The notes: generated from the letters alone by a model not told the origin. Positions 1 to 7,226 are shown, counted from the first letter of the stretch. The stretch is DNA of 10,293 bases from Amphiplicatus sp046296195 (GCA_046296195.1 JBKBLR010000060.1:1-10293); one strand, 5' to 3'. Numbers and translations: made by a program.

Positions 1-2349
1 CGCCGGCGCCGTCTTGCGCGCCGCCGGCGCAGCGCCCGCGACGGAACGGATATGAACATCCTGCTGCGGGAAGGGGATTTCAATCCCTTCCTCGCGGAAG
101 GCCTTGAAGATCGCGAAGCGCAGCTCGGTGCGCGCCTGCAGCCCCTGCCCGATGTCGCGCACGAAGGCGCGCAGCTCGAACTCCAGCGCCGAGGCGCCGA
201 AATCCATCCACACGACGAAGGGCGCCGGATGGCGCAGGATCATCGGATGGGTTTCCGCGCAGCGCAGCAGGACCTCCCTCACCTTCTCGGGGTCGCTCGC
301 ATAGGCGACGCTGACGGGGATCTTGATGCGGCCGAGCGCGTTCTTGTGCGTCCAGTTCGTCACCGTCGAGGTCACGAGCTCGGAGTTCGGGATGATGATC
401 GAGGAGCGGTCGAAGGTTTCGATCTCCGTCGAGCGGACGCTGATCCGCTTGACGATGCCTTCGCCCGAATTGGTCACGATCCAGTCGCCGACCTTCACCG
501 GCCGTTCAAAGAGGAGGATGAGGCCAGACACGAAATTGTTGACGATAGACTGCAGGCCGAAGCCGATGCCGACGGAGAGCGCGCCGGCGATGAGCGCGAG
601 ATTGGAAAGATCGACGCCGGCGATCGACAGCGCCGTCGCCGCCGCGAGGACGAGCCCCAGATAGCCGATCAGCGTGACGAGCGAATTCTGCACGCCCGCG
701 TCCATGCGCGAATGGGTGAGCGGCCCGCGCTGCAGGCCCGTCTGCACCAGCCGCGTGCCGCCTAGAATGGCGACGAAGGCGAAGATCGCGACGAGGATGT
801 CGGTCAGCGAGATGACGACGCCGCCGACGCGCACGCCGACGAGAGCGCGCGCGAAGAGGTCGCGCACCGCCGTCCACTCAAAGCCGGCGAGCAGGAACAG
901 CGCCGGCGCCGTCAAAAGCACGAGCACGGCGTCGACGCCGAGCCCGATCCAGAAATTGAAATCATCGGCGCCGTGCGCCTCGGCGCGCCGCGCCCCGCGC
1001 AGGCGCCGGTCGGCGAAGGCGATCACCTCGCGCAGTCCGGCGCGCGCGAACCAGACCACGGCGGCGATGAGGGCGAGATAGTAGACGCGCGTCGCGGCGA
1101 AATCGGCGAGATTGACATGGCCCGCGATCGCCGCCGCACCGATGGCGACGCCGAAAATCCTGCCGATGAAGCGCACGCCCGGCCAGAAGGAGCCGGCTTC
1201 GCCCGTCCCCGCGCCGGCGCCGTCCGGCGGCCGGGCCGGCAGGCACAAGGCGAACACAAGCGCCCCGACGAGGACGGCGGCGACGCCGGTTGCAAGTCTT
1301 GCCGCCGATCCGGCGTCGCCGGCGGCATGCGTGACGGCGACGAAAATCGTCTTGGCGCCAACGATGAAAACGATCGCGAGAATGAGGACCGAGGCGGTGC
1401 GGGCGCGCGCGGCGTCGAACGCGCCAAGACGCCAGGCGGCCGACGATGGCGAAAGGATCCCTGCAGCAAAGCCGTCGACGACGAGATAGGCGATGAGCGC
1501 GCCCCAGACCGCGCGGGCGACGCCGACGCCGTCCTCGGCGAGAAGCCCGACCACGCGCGCGGTTTCGATGACCGCGATGCCGCCGATGACGCCCGGAACG
1601 ACGCGCGTCAGCATTCTGACGCCCGCGAGCGCGACGCGGCGCGCCGGCGTCGGCTCGAGCGCTTCAAGGCGCGCGCTGAACGCTTCGCGCGCCCAACTGC
1701 GCACCGGGCCGAACATCAGGAACGAAAAGGCGAAGGCCGCGCCGATGGCGATCGCTGCGAGAAGCGCGCCGCCTTCGCCCTCGCGCGTCGCTCTCCAGCG
1801 CGATACATAAGCGCCGGCCTTGGCGGAGAGCGCGGCGGCTTCCTCGCCCGCCTTTGTCCAAAGCGCCGGCGCGATGAGCGGCGCGTCACGCCGGAGGATC
1901 CGTCGCCAGCGGGCTTCGAAGCGCTGCTGCGAGAGCGCGGCGAGAAGGCGCGCACCTTCGTCGACATTGGCGAGCAGGCGCGTGCGCTGGCCCTGGAAAT
2001 AGGCGACGCGAGCGGTCAGCGTGTTGCGGTCTTCGGCAAGGAGCGGGGCCTCGGGCGGCTCGCCCTCCTTCGGCGCGGGACCGAGAAGCGCAAGGCTTTC
2101 CTCGGCCCGGCGCAGCGCCGTTTCGACCGCCGGCAGCAGCGCGCGCGAGGCCTCGACCGCCGCGCGCACCTCCGCGGCGAAGGCGGCGTCATCGTCGATC
2201 TCATTCTTGTCGAAGGCGAGAGCGAGGCGGGCGAGCGTCTCGGCGTGCGCGGCGATCTCCCCTTCGCGCGTGCGGTCGCGGTCATCCTGCGCGACGGCGA
2301 GCGCCAGCGTCACGGCGAGCGCCGCGACGAGGGCCGAAAGGCGCCGCAT
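1..2349 (-). CDS. MscS-family mechanosensitive ion channel with DUF3772-like N-terminus (partial, C-terminal end outside window)
   Basis: Membrane channel expected to open under high membrane tension and release solutes during hypo-osmotic shock. I translated 783 uninterrupted codons from the ATG at 2349 to the left edge. Residues 1-20 look like a signal peptide ending AVA before QDD. Residues 21-190 are a charged, helical, probably periplasmic region of the DUF3772 kind. Several hydrophobic segments follow (about 194-214, 250-270, 280-298, 320-340, 353-370, 395-410, 422-436, 465-490, 511-530, 557-577). The diagnostic MscS pore helix and beta-domain entry lie at about 583-625, with NNFVSGLILLFERPVKVGDW at 604-623. 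The cytoplasmic domain continues to about 765, and an Ala/Pro-rich tail begins just before the edge. The start lies 5 bases after the transaldolase stop, so the two are probably co-transcribed. The exact channel subtype and the C-terminal end are not determined. Confidence 0.9.
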   Translation of the reverse strand, partial: MRRLSALVAALAVTLALAVAQDDRDRTREGEIAAHAETLARLALAFDKNEIDDDAAFAAEVRAAVEASRALLPAVETALRRAEESLALLGPAPKEGEPPEAPLLAEDRNTLTARVAYFQGQRTRLLANVDEGARLLAALSQQRFEARWRRILRRDAPLIAPALWTKAGEEAAALSAKAGAYVSRWRATREGEGGALLAAIAIGAAFAFSFLMFGPVRSWAREAFSARLEALEPTPARRVALAGVRMLTRVVPGVIGGIAVIETARVVGLLAEDGVGVARAVWGALIAYLVVDGFAAGILSPSSAAWRLGAFDAARARTASVLILAIVFIVGAKTIFVAVTHAAGDAGSAARLATGVAAVLVGALVFALCLPARPPDGAGAGTGEAGSFWPGVRFIGRIFGVAIGAAAIAGHVNLADFAATRVYYLALIAAVVWFARAGLREVIAFADRRLRGARRAEAHGADDFNFWIGLGVDAVLVLLTAPALFLLAGFEWTAVRDLFARALVGVRVGGVVISLTDILVAIFAFVAILGGTRLVQTGLQRGPLTHSRMDAGVQNSLVTLIGYLGLVLAAATALSIAGVDLSNLALIAGALSVGIGFGLQSIVNNFVSGLILLFERPVKVGDWIVTNSGEGIVKRISVRSTEIETFDRSSIIIPNSELVTSTVTNWTHKNALGRIKIPVSVAYASDPEKVREVLLRCAETHPMILRHPAPFVVWMDFGASALEFELRAFVRDIGQGLQARTELRFAIFKAFREEGIEIPFPQQDVHIRSVAGAAPAARKTAPA

Positions 2350-2354
2350 CAGCC

Positions 2355-3008
2355 TCAAAGGATTTTCTGCCCGGTCTTCGCCCAGTCGGCGAGAAAGGCC
2401 TCGAGCCCCTTGTCCGTCAGCGGATGATTGGCGAGCGCGCGGATGACGGAGGGCGGCGCGGTGGCGACGTCGGCGCCGGCAAGGGCGCTCTCGCGCATAT
2501 GCTGCGGCGACCTGATCGAGGCGGCGAGGATCTGCGTCTCGAAATCATAATTGTCGTAGACCTGCCGGATCTCGCGGATGAGCTCCATGCCGTCCTGGCC
2601 GATGTCGTCGAGCCGGCCGATGAAGGGCGAGATATAGGTCGCGCCCGCTTTCGCCGCGATCAGCGCCTGATTGACCGAGAAGCACAGCGTGACGTTCGTC
2701 TTGATTCCCTCGCCGGTCAGCGCCTTGCAGGCGGCGACGCCGTTCAGCGTCAGCGGCAGTTTGACGACGACGTTGTTCGCGATCCTGGCGAGCGAGCGCC
2801 CCTCGGCGATCATCTCCCCGGTTTCAAGCGCGGTCACCTCGGCGCTGACGGGGCCCGGCTGGAGCGCGCAGACTTCGGCGATCATCTCCCGGAAATTGCG
2901 CCCCGACTTGGCGACGAGGGACGGGTTCGTGGTCACGCCGTCGACGAGCCCGGTCGGGATCAGCGCCTTGATCTCGGCGACGTCGGCGGTGTCGACAAAA
3001 AATTTCAT
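2355..3008 (-). CDS. tal: short-form transaldolase (TalC / fructose-6-phosphate aldolase-like family)
   Basis: Cytosolic class I aldolase-fold enzyme of 217 aa, the usual size for the small transaldolase subfamily. It transfers a dihydroxyacetone unit between sugar phosphates in the non-oxidative pentose phosphate pathway. The opening MKFFVDTADVAEIK and VTTNPSLVAKSG (25-36) are typical. The Schiff-base lysine is K83 in VVKLPLT, and YISPFIGRLDDIG begins at residue 125. At the positions that distinguish true transaldolases from fructose-6-phosphate aldolases, this protein has Glu57 and Phe129, where E. coli FsaA has Gln and Tyr. I therefore infer transaldolase activity, although automatic annotation may say fructose-6-phosphate aldolase. 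The start is supported by a strong AAGGAG (complement of 3014-3019) spaced 5 bases from the ATG. It lies between DUF2256 (57 bases upstream) and the MscS gene (5 bases downstream). Confidence 0.93.
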   Translation of the reverse strand: MKFFVDTADVAEIKALIPTGLVDGVTTNPSLVAKSGRNFREMIAEVCALQPGPVSAEVTALETGEMIAEGRSLARIANNVVVKLPLTLNGVAACKALTGEGIKTNVTLCFSVNQALIAAKAGATYISPFIGRLDDIGQDGMELIREIRQVYDNYDFETQILAASIRSPQHMRESALAGADVATAPPSVIRALANHPLTDKGLEAFLADWAKTGQKIL

Positions 3009-3065
3009 GGCGGCTCCTTGCGGGCTCAGGGCGCGCCCGGACCTGGCGCGACTCGCCCCGCTCTT

Positions 3066-3233
3066 CTAGCGGCGTTGAGCCCCCGGCTTCAAACCGGCTT
3101 TCCCGCGCTCGCCCCGGCAGCGGTCGGAACAGTATTTGACGTCGTCCCACACCTTCGCCCAGCGCCGGCGCCAGACCATCGGCCGCCCACAGGCGGCGCA
3201 GATCTTCGTGGGCAGGTCGGATTTCTTACGCAT
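3066..3233 (-). CDS. DUF2256 family small zinc-ribbon-like protein
   Basis: A 55-residue basic protein beginning MRKKSDLPTKICAACGRP. Four cysteines in a CxxC-X19-CxxxC pattern (C12, C15, C35, C39) look like a zinc-binding knuckle. The aromatic/basic stretch VWRRRWAKVWDDVKYCSDRC (20-39) is the DUF2256 signature. The function of this family is not established; some members are encoded beside photolyase/cryptochrome-like genes, but none is seen here. The frame stays open upstream as far as 3539, but that would overlap korA on the other strand and add Arg/Pro-rich sequence unlike the family, so I chose the ATG at 3233. No strong ribosome-binding site is visible. It is the first gene of a probable minus-strand operon with the transaldolase and is divergent from korA. 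Confidence 0.85.
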   Translation of the reverse strand: MRKKSDLPTKICAACGRPMVWRRRWAKVWDDVKYCSDRCRGERGKAGLKPGAQRR

Positions 3234-3415
3234 GACGGACCGGTTACGCCCGCGCCGCCCCGGCGGCTCAGCGCCCCGTTCGTCCCTTGCCCCCTGGTCG
3301 CCCCTCGCCTTAGAACGCGCCCTCACTCCGCGGATCAGCGGCCGGCGATCCGGCCCGGCGGCAATGAAAGGACGGCGCTCCCGGAAGGGGCGCAAGCGGG
3401 CGCGCGCAGAAGACC
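3234..3415. promoter_or_regulatory. divergent intergenic region between DUF2256 gene and korA
   Basis: These 182 bases must hold the promoter for korA (+) and probably that for the DUF2256-transaldolase-MscS operon (-). Two dyads are visible: CGGATC at 3331-3336 paired with GATCCG at 3347-3352, and a hairpin GCGCTCC/GGGGCGC (3375-3381 with 3387-3393, one G-T pair, loop CGGAA). In such G+C-rich DNA both may be chance. I see no convincing -35/-10 pair. The korA start is preceded only by a weak AGAAG. Confidence 0.35.
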
Positions 3416-4693
3416 ATGACCACACCGATCCAGGAGACGTCGATCGTCGTCCGCTTCGCCGGGGATTCCGGCGACGGCATCCAGCTTCTCGGCAGCCAGT
3501 TCGCGGATTCGACCGCGGTCGCGGGCTCGGACTTTTCAACCTTCCCCGACTTCCCGGCGGAGATCAGGGCGCCCGTGGGCACGACCTTCGGGGTCTCGGC
3601 GTTCCAGATCAATCTCGGCTCGCGCCGGATCGCGACCGCCGGCGATGCGCCCGACGTTCTCGTCGCATTCAACCCCGCCGCATTGAAGGTGAACCTGCCG
3701 ATCCTGCCCAAGGGCGCGCTCGTCATCCTCAACACCGACGAGTTCAACGAGCGCAATTTCCAGAAGGCGCACATCAAGGCCGACCCGCGCACGACCGGCG
3801 AGCTCGCCGATTACCGGGTCATCGAAATCGCCATCAAGACGCAGACGCTCGAGGCGGTGAAGCCGTCGGGGCTGTCGAAGCGCGACGCCGAGCAGTGCAA
3901 GAACTTCTGGGGCCTCGGCTGCGTGCTCTGGATGTTCGGGCGCGACCGCGCGCCCATCGAGGCCTGGATCAACCGCAAATTCGCGGGCGAGCCCGCCGTG
4001 CTCGCCGGCAACATGATGGCGCTCGCCGCCGGCCACGCTTACGCCGAAACGGCGGAGCTGTCCGCGGAAATTCCTCAGTATGCGATCGGGCCGGCGCCGA
4101 TGGAGGCGGGCGATTACCGCTCGATCACCGGCGCCGAAGCGCTCGCGCTCGGCCTTGCGGCGGCGGGCGAGCTCGCCGACCGGCCCGTCCTCTTCGCCTC
4201 CTATCCGATCACGCCCGCCTCGCCGGTCCTGCATTACCTGTCGCGCCTCGGAGAACTCGGCGTTTCGACCTTCCAGGCGGAGGACGAGATCGCGGCGGCG
4301 TGCGCCGCGATCGGGGCTTCCTATGGCGGCGCGATCGGCGTCACCTCCTCGTCGGGGCCCGGCATCGCCTTGAAAACCGAAGCGATCGGCCTTGCGATCG
4401 CGACGGAGCTGCCGCTCGTCATCATCAATTCGCAGCGCGGCGGCCCCTCGACAGGCCTGCCGACGAAGACCGAACAGTCTGACCTCTATCAGGCGATCTA
4501 TGGCCGCAACGCCGACGCGCCGGTCCCGGTCGTCGCGACCTCCGGCCCCGAGGACTGTTTCGAGATCGCCATCGAGGCGACGCGCGTCGCGCTGCGTCAC
4601 ATGACGCCGGTCTTCCTGCTGACGGACGGCTATATCGCCAACGCCGCGGGACCCTGGGCGATCCCCGACATGGCGACATTCGATAAAATCTAG
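3416..4693 (+). CDS. korA: 2-oxoacid:ferredoxin oxidoreductase, subunit alpha (gamma + pyrimidine-binding domains), cut short by an amber stop
   Basis: N-terminal 425 residues of a fused gamma-alpha KorA. The family oxidatively decarboxylates a 2-oxoacid (probably 2-oxoglutarate) with CoA and reduces ferredoxin, together with KorB. The gamma domain spans about 8-195 and begins with IVVRFAGDSGDGIQLLGSQF at 10-29. The thiamine-diphosphate pyrimidine-binding domain spans about 235-425, with SYPITPASP at 262-270, the QAEDEIAAA segment at 287-295, and SQRGGPSTGLPTKTEQSDL at 339-357. The frame stops at TAG (4691-4693) after MATFDKI, but the same frame continues without shift as the missing C-terminal domain to 5365. 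With the TAG codon counted, the whole would be 649 residues, about the normal KorA size. Either this is a nonsense mutation or sequencing error, or the protein is made as two pieces or by readthrough. The substrate is inferred from the family only. Confidence 0.9.
   Translation: MTTPIQETSIVVRFAGDSGDGIQLLGSQFADSTAVAGSDFSTFPDFPAEIRAPVGTTFGVSAFQINLGSRRIATAGDAPDVLVAFNPAALKVNLPILPKGALVILNTDEFNERNFQKAHIKADPRTTGELADYRVIEIAIKTQTLEAVKPSGLSKRDAEQCKNFWGLGCVLWMFGRDRAPIEAWINRKFAGEPAVLAGNMMALAAGHAYAETAELSAEIPQYAIGPAPMEAGDYRSITGAEALALGLAAAGELADRPVLFASYPITPASPVLHYLSRLGELGVSTFQAEDEIAAACAAIGASYGGAIGVTSSSGPGIALKTEAIGLAIATELPLVIINSQRGGPSTGLPTKTEQSDLYQAIYGRNADAPVPVVATSGPEDCFEIAIEATRVALRHMTPVFLLTDGYIANAAGPWAIPDMATFDKI
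4691..4693 (+). other. in-frame amber codon interrupting korA
   Basis: TAG in the context ATC-TAG-ACC, at codon 426 of the 650-codon korA frame. The sequence before and after is recognisable KorA in one frame, with no insertion or deletion needed. It falls in the linker between the pyrimidine-binding domain and the C-terminal domain. One base change from a sense codon (for example GAG, CAG, AAG, TAC, TCG or TGG) would explain it. Known KorA proteins often have a charged, proline-rich linker here, so Glu is a reasonable guess but not shown. Confidence 0.95.
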
Positions 4694-4744
4694 ACCAACA
4701 CGGCCCCGCCGGCGCCGGCGGACGGCGAGGCGGTCAAGCGCGCG

Positions 4745-5365
4745 GTGTGGAAGCGCGACGCCGCGACTTATGGCCGGCCGTGGATCCCGCCCGGCACGAA
4801 AGGCTTTGCGCACCGCATCGGCGGGCTCGAGAAGGACATCGCGACCGGCGACATCTCCTATGATGCCAAGAACCACCAGGCGATGACGAATTTGCGCTTC
4901 GCCAAGGTCGCCTCGGTCGCGAAATTCCTGCCCGCACAGACGGTCGAACAGGGCCCGGCCTCCGGCCCGCTCGCCGTCGTCGGCTGGGGCTCGACGCATG
5001 GGCCCATCTGGCGCGCGGTCGAGGCGGCGCGCAAAGAGGGCGTCGACGCGGCGCAGATCCACCTGCGCTGGCTTAATCCGTTCCCGGACAATCTCGGCGC
5101 GCTGTTGCGCGGCTACGCCTGCGTGCTCGTTCCGGAAATGAACATGGGCCAGCTCGCGACCGTGCTGCGCGACCGTTTCGAGATTCCGGTCGAGTCGCTG
5201 ACCAAAGTGTCCGGCCAGCCGTTCAAGATTGCGGAAATCCTTGAAGCCATCCGCGCGCATGCGGGCGTCAAGCGGGCGGCGCAGCGCCTGACGACGATGA
5301 TCGGGCCCGAGGGCAAGCCCGATCCCGGCGCCCTCCTCCATGACGACCGCGGATCGCCGACATGA
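4745..5365 (+). pseudogene. korA: C-terminal part of KorA, downstream of the amber stop (same frame)
   Basis: This is the remainder of the korA frame (open from 4694). GTG 4745 is the first possible start codon after the stop, but the nearest GAGG lies about 14 bases upstream, so independent initiation is doubtful. The piece carries the end of the linker and domain II of the alpha subunit: GRPWIPPGTKGFAHRIGGLE near the start, then DISYDAKNHQAMTNLRFAKV, LAVVGWGSTHGPIWRAVEAA and IHLRWLNPFPDNLGALL, and finally VLVPEMNMGQLATVLRDRF. All are typical of KorA, so the coding sequence is well preserved with no further lesion. The last codon overlaps vapC by ATGA (5362-5365). If the amber is real and not suppressed, KorA lacks this domain and the enzyme is probably inactive. 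Confidence 0.8.
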
Positions 5366-5778
5366 TCGTCGACAGCTCGGCGCTGACCGCCGTCCTTATC
5401 GGGGCGCCGGACGCCGACATCTTCGTCGAAGCGATCGCGCGCCAGGAGGCGCCCGCCCTGTCGGCCGCGAGCCATGTCGAAATCGCGGTCGTCGTCGATG
5501 CGCGGCGCGATCCGGCCCTCGGCCGGGCGTTCGGCCGCTTCCTTGAGGACAGCCGGATCGCCGTCGAGGCGGTGACGCCCCGGCAAGCCGAGATCGCGCG
5601 CGAGGCCTGTCAAGATTTCGGCCGCGGCGCCGGCCATCCCGCCCGGCCCAGTTTCGGCGACGGCTTTGCCTATGCGCTCGCCCGCGATAAGAACCAGCCT
5701 TTGCTCTTCAAGGGCGACGAGTTCCGCCATACGGATGTCGAGCCCGCGGCCGGCGCCAAAAAGGACGTATACAAATGA
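5362..5778 (+). CDS. vapC: VapC-type PIN-domain ribonuclease (toxin), orphan, inside the kor operon
   Basis: 138-residue PIN-domain protein of the VapC family, cytosolic Mg2+-dependent RNases that are normally toxins held by a VapB antitoxin. The acidic active site looks complete: D4 in MIVDSSAL, E40 in SAASHVEIAVVV, D100 in SFGDGFAYALA, and further acids D119 and D125 in PLLFKGDEFRHTDV. The order of motifs and the full length resemble VapC30-like toxins. It starts with ATG overlapping the korA stop (ATGA, 5362-5365) and ends with ATGA overlapping the korB start (5775-5778), so translation is probably coupled to both. No VapB-like frame exists upstream, downstream or on the other strand. It may be a solitary toxin, one with a distant partner, or a PIN nuclease adapted to another role. 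Family assignment is firm; role is not. Confidence 0.9.
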   Translation: MIVDSSALTAVLIGAPDADIFVEAIARQEAPALSAASHVEIAVVVDARRDPALGRAFGRFLEDSRIAVEAVTPRQAEIAREACQDFGRGAGHPARPSFGDGFAYALARDKNQPLLFKGDEFRHTDVEPAAGAKKDVYK

Positions 5779-6785
5779 ACGCCCCCTTGACCGCCAAGGA
5801 CTTCGAGACCGACCAGGAAGTGCGCTGGTGCCCCGGCTGCGGGGACTACGCAATCTTGAAGGCCGTGCAGAAGACGATGGCCGACATCGGCGCAGACCCT
5901 GACAACACCGCCTTCATTTCGGGCATCGGCTGCTCCTCCCGCTTTCCCTATTACATGGCGACCTATGGCTTTCACACGATCCACGGGCGCGCGCCGGCTT
6001 TCGCCACGGGTCTGAAGCTTGCAAACCCCGCCCTCGACGTGTGGATGGTGACGGGCGACGGCGACGGCCTGTCGATCGGCGGCAACCACCTCCTCCATGT
6101 CATCCGCCGCAACGTCAATCTCCAGATCCTCCTCTTCAACAACGAGATCTACGGCCTCACCAAGGGGCAATATTCGCCGACCTCGCGCGTCGGCACGCGC
6201 TCGCCGTCCTCGCCGAAGGGTTCGGTCGATTCGCCGGTGAACCCCTGCGCCTTCGCGCTCGGCGCGGGCGCGAAGTTCGTCGCGCGCGGCGTCGACACGG
6301 CGACGAAGGCGCTCACCGAAACGCTCAAGGCCGCGCACGCCTTCGAGGGCGCTTCCTTCGTCGAGATCTTCCAGAACTGCATCGTCTACAACGCCGACGT
6401 CTTCGCCGATTTCACCGAGAAGAAGGTCGCCGACGATCACCAGCTGCATCTCGAACATGGGAAGCCGATGCTGTTCGCGGGCGGCAAGAAGGGCCTGCGG
6501 TTCAACCCGAAGACCATCGCGCTCGAAGTCGTCGCGGTCGGGAACGGCGGCGTCGACCCCTCCGACGTCCTCATTCATGACGAGAAGAACAAGGCGCTCG
6601 CTCATCTCCTCGTCGAGATGAAGCATCCCGCGTTTCCGATGGCGATGGGCGTCATCTACCGCGAGCATGGGGCCGCCCCGTTCGACAAGGCCTACTGGGC
6701 GCATCACCCGACCGGGGGCAGGCGCACGGCGAAAGTCGCCGATGCGCTCCGCCGCGGCTATGTGTGGACGAAGAAGGCGCCGTAG
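5775..6785 (+). CDS. korB: 2-oxoacid:ferredoxin oxidoreductase, subunit beta
   Basis: 336-residue beta subunit that binds thiamine diphosphate and one [4Fe-4S] cluster and forms the catalytic complex with KorA. The candidate cluster cysteines are C19 and C22 (WCPGCGDY), C53 (SGIGCSSRFPYY) and C202 (FQNCIVYN). The thiamine-diphosphate motif runs from GDGDGLSIGGNHL at 94-106 to LLFNNEIYGLTKGQYSPTS (119-137). The C-terminal region continues to KVADALRRGYVW. Length and motifs are normal, with no lesion. It starts within the stop of vapC (ATGA), so its translation likely depends on ribosomes finishing vapC. The amber codon in korA could lower its expression through polarity. The pairing with KorA supports 2-oxoglutarate as substrate, but pyruvate or another 2-oxoacid cannot be excluded. 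Confidence 0.95.
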   Translation: MNAPLTAKDFETDQEVRWCPGCGDYAILKAVQKTMADIGADPDNTAFISGIGCSSRFPYYMATYGFHTIHGRAPAFATGLKLANPALDVWMVTGDGDGLSIGGNHLLHVIRRNVNLQILLFNNEIYGLTKGQYSPTSRVGTRSPSSPKGSVDSPVNPCAFALGAGAKFVARGVDTATKALTETLKAAHAFEGASFVEIFQNCIVYNADVFADFTEKKVADDHQLHLEHGKPMLFAGGKKGLRFNPKTIALEVVAVGNGGVDPSDVLIHDEKNKALAHLLVEMKHPAFPMAMGVIYREHGAAPFDKAYWAHHPTGGRRTAKVADALRRGYVWTKKAP

Positions 6786-6912
6786 ACTGTTCGCAGCCGC
6801 AGCGTCATTTCAGCGTTGCGCAAGACCGCCGGCGCAGGTAGCGTTCGCCGCCGGGAGAGGGCCCGTTTGTTCCCCGCGTAAATCCTGACCGTTTCAACGC
6901 CGTGGGGGCTTC

Positions 6913-7218
6913 ATGAGACTTCTGACTGTCGCCGCTGTTGCGATCGCCGCCAGCGGCTGCGCCGTTTTCGAAAAGCCGCAATCGCGCGCCGCGGCCTCGC
7001 CCCCGGCTCCGGCGCGCGCTGCGGCGGCGCCCGAGCGCTTCACGCCCGCCTTCGGCGCCGGCGCGCCCTATGCGCTGATGCCGTGCCGGCGCGAGGCCGG
7101 CCTCGGCGATACCTGCAGGCGCTTCGCCGTAAGCCATGAACGCCGCGGCGACATGCTGGCGGGCGAGAACGCTGAAGCCTTCTCCGACGCGACGACCGTG
7201 TCGCTGACGAAGGACTGA
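6913..7218 (+). CDS. small putative lipoprotein of unknown function
   Basis: 101 residues. The N-terminus MRLLTVAAVAIAASGC is a short lipoprotein signal peptide with lipobox A-S-G-C, so the lipidated cysteine would be C16. An Ala/Pro-rich linker (about 24-40) follows, then a small domain with two cysteines, C58 and C68 (MPCRREAGLGDTCRRF), which could form a disulfide in the periplasm. The ATG is preceded by GGGGG at 6904-6908, a usable ribosome-binding site. I do not recognise a family. It ends 8 bases before the convergent MarR-type gene and is separated from korB by 127 bases in which I see no clear terminator or promoter. Confidence 0.7.
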   Translation: MRLLTVAAVAIAASGCAVFEKPQSRAAASPPAPARAAAAPERFTPAFGAGAPYALMPCRREAGLGDTCRRFAVSHERRGDMLAGENAEAFSDATTVSLTKD

Positions 7219-7226
7219 AGGAAAGA

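Noticed and set aside
1..1230. Repeated CGCCGGCGCC strings (for example at 1-10, 901-910, and near 1213)
   Set aside because: They fall inside coding sequence as Ala/Gly codons in G+C-rich DNA, with irregular spacing and no flanking similarity; not a repeat family or CRISPR.
973..2427. Long plus-strand open frame (484 codons) over the MscS gene
   Set aside because: Arg/Asp/Ala-rich translation with no family resemblance. The minus strand here encodes a clear MscS channel; long antisense frames are expected in G+C-rich coding DNA.
2424..3419. Plus-strand open frame of 331 codons over the transaldolase and DUF2256 genes
   Set aside because: Opposite to two genes with clear family motifs, and no recognisable protein.
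3234..3539. Upstream extension of the DUF2256 reading frame
   Set aside because: The added residues are Arg/Pro-rich and would overlap korA antisense. The family normally starts close to MRKKSDLPTK.
3536..5341. Long minus-strand open frame (601 codons) opposite korA
   Set aside because: It is the antisense of well-conserved KorA and reads as Arg/Asp/Gly-rich sequence without recognisable motifs. It is open across the amber region only because of codon bias.
5340..5546. Small frame overlapping the start of vapC, considered as a VapB antitoxin
   Set aside because: The translation is an Arg-rich shifted reading of vapC with no ribbon-helix-helix or AbrB-like pattern.
5670..6707. Minus-strand open frame of 345 codons opposite korB
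   Set aside because: Antisense shadow of KorB, which has complete thiamine-diphosphate and cluster motifs on the plus strand.
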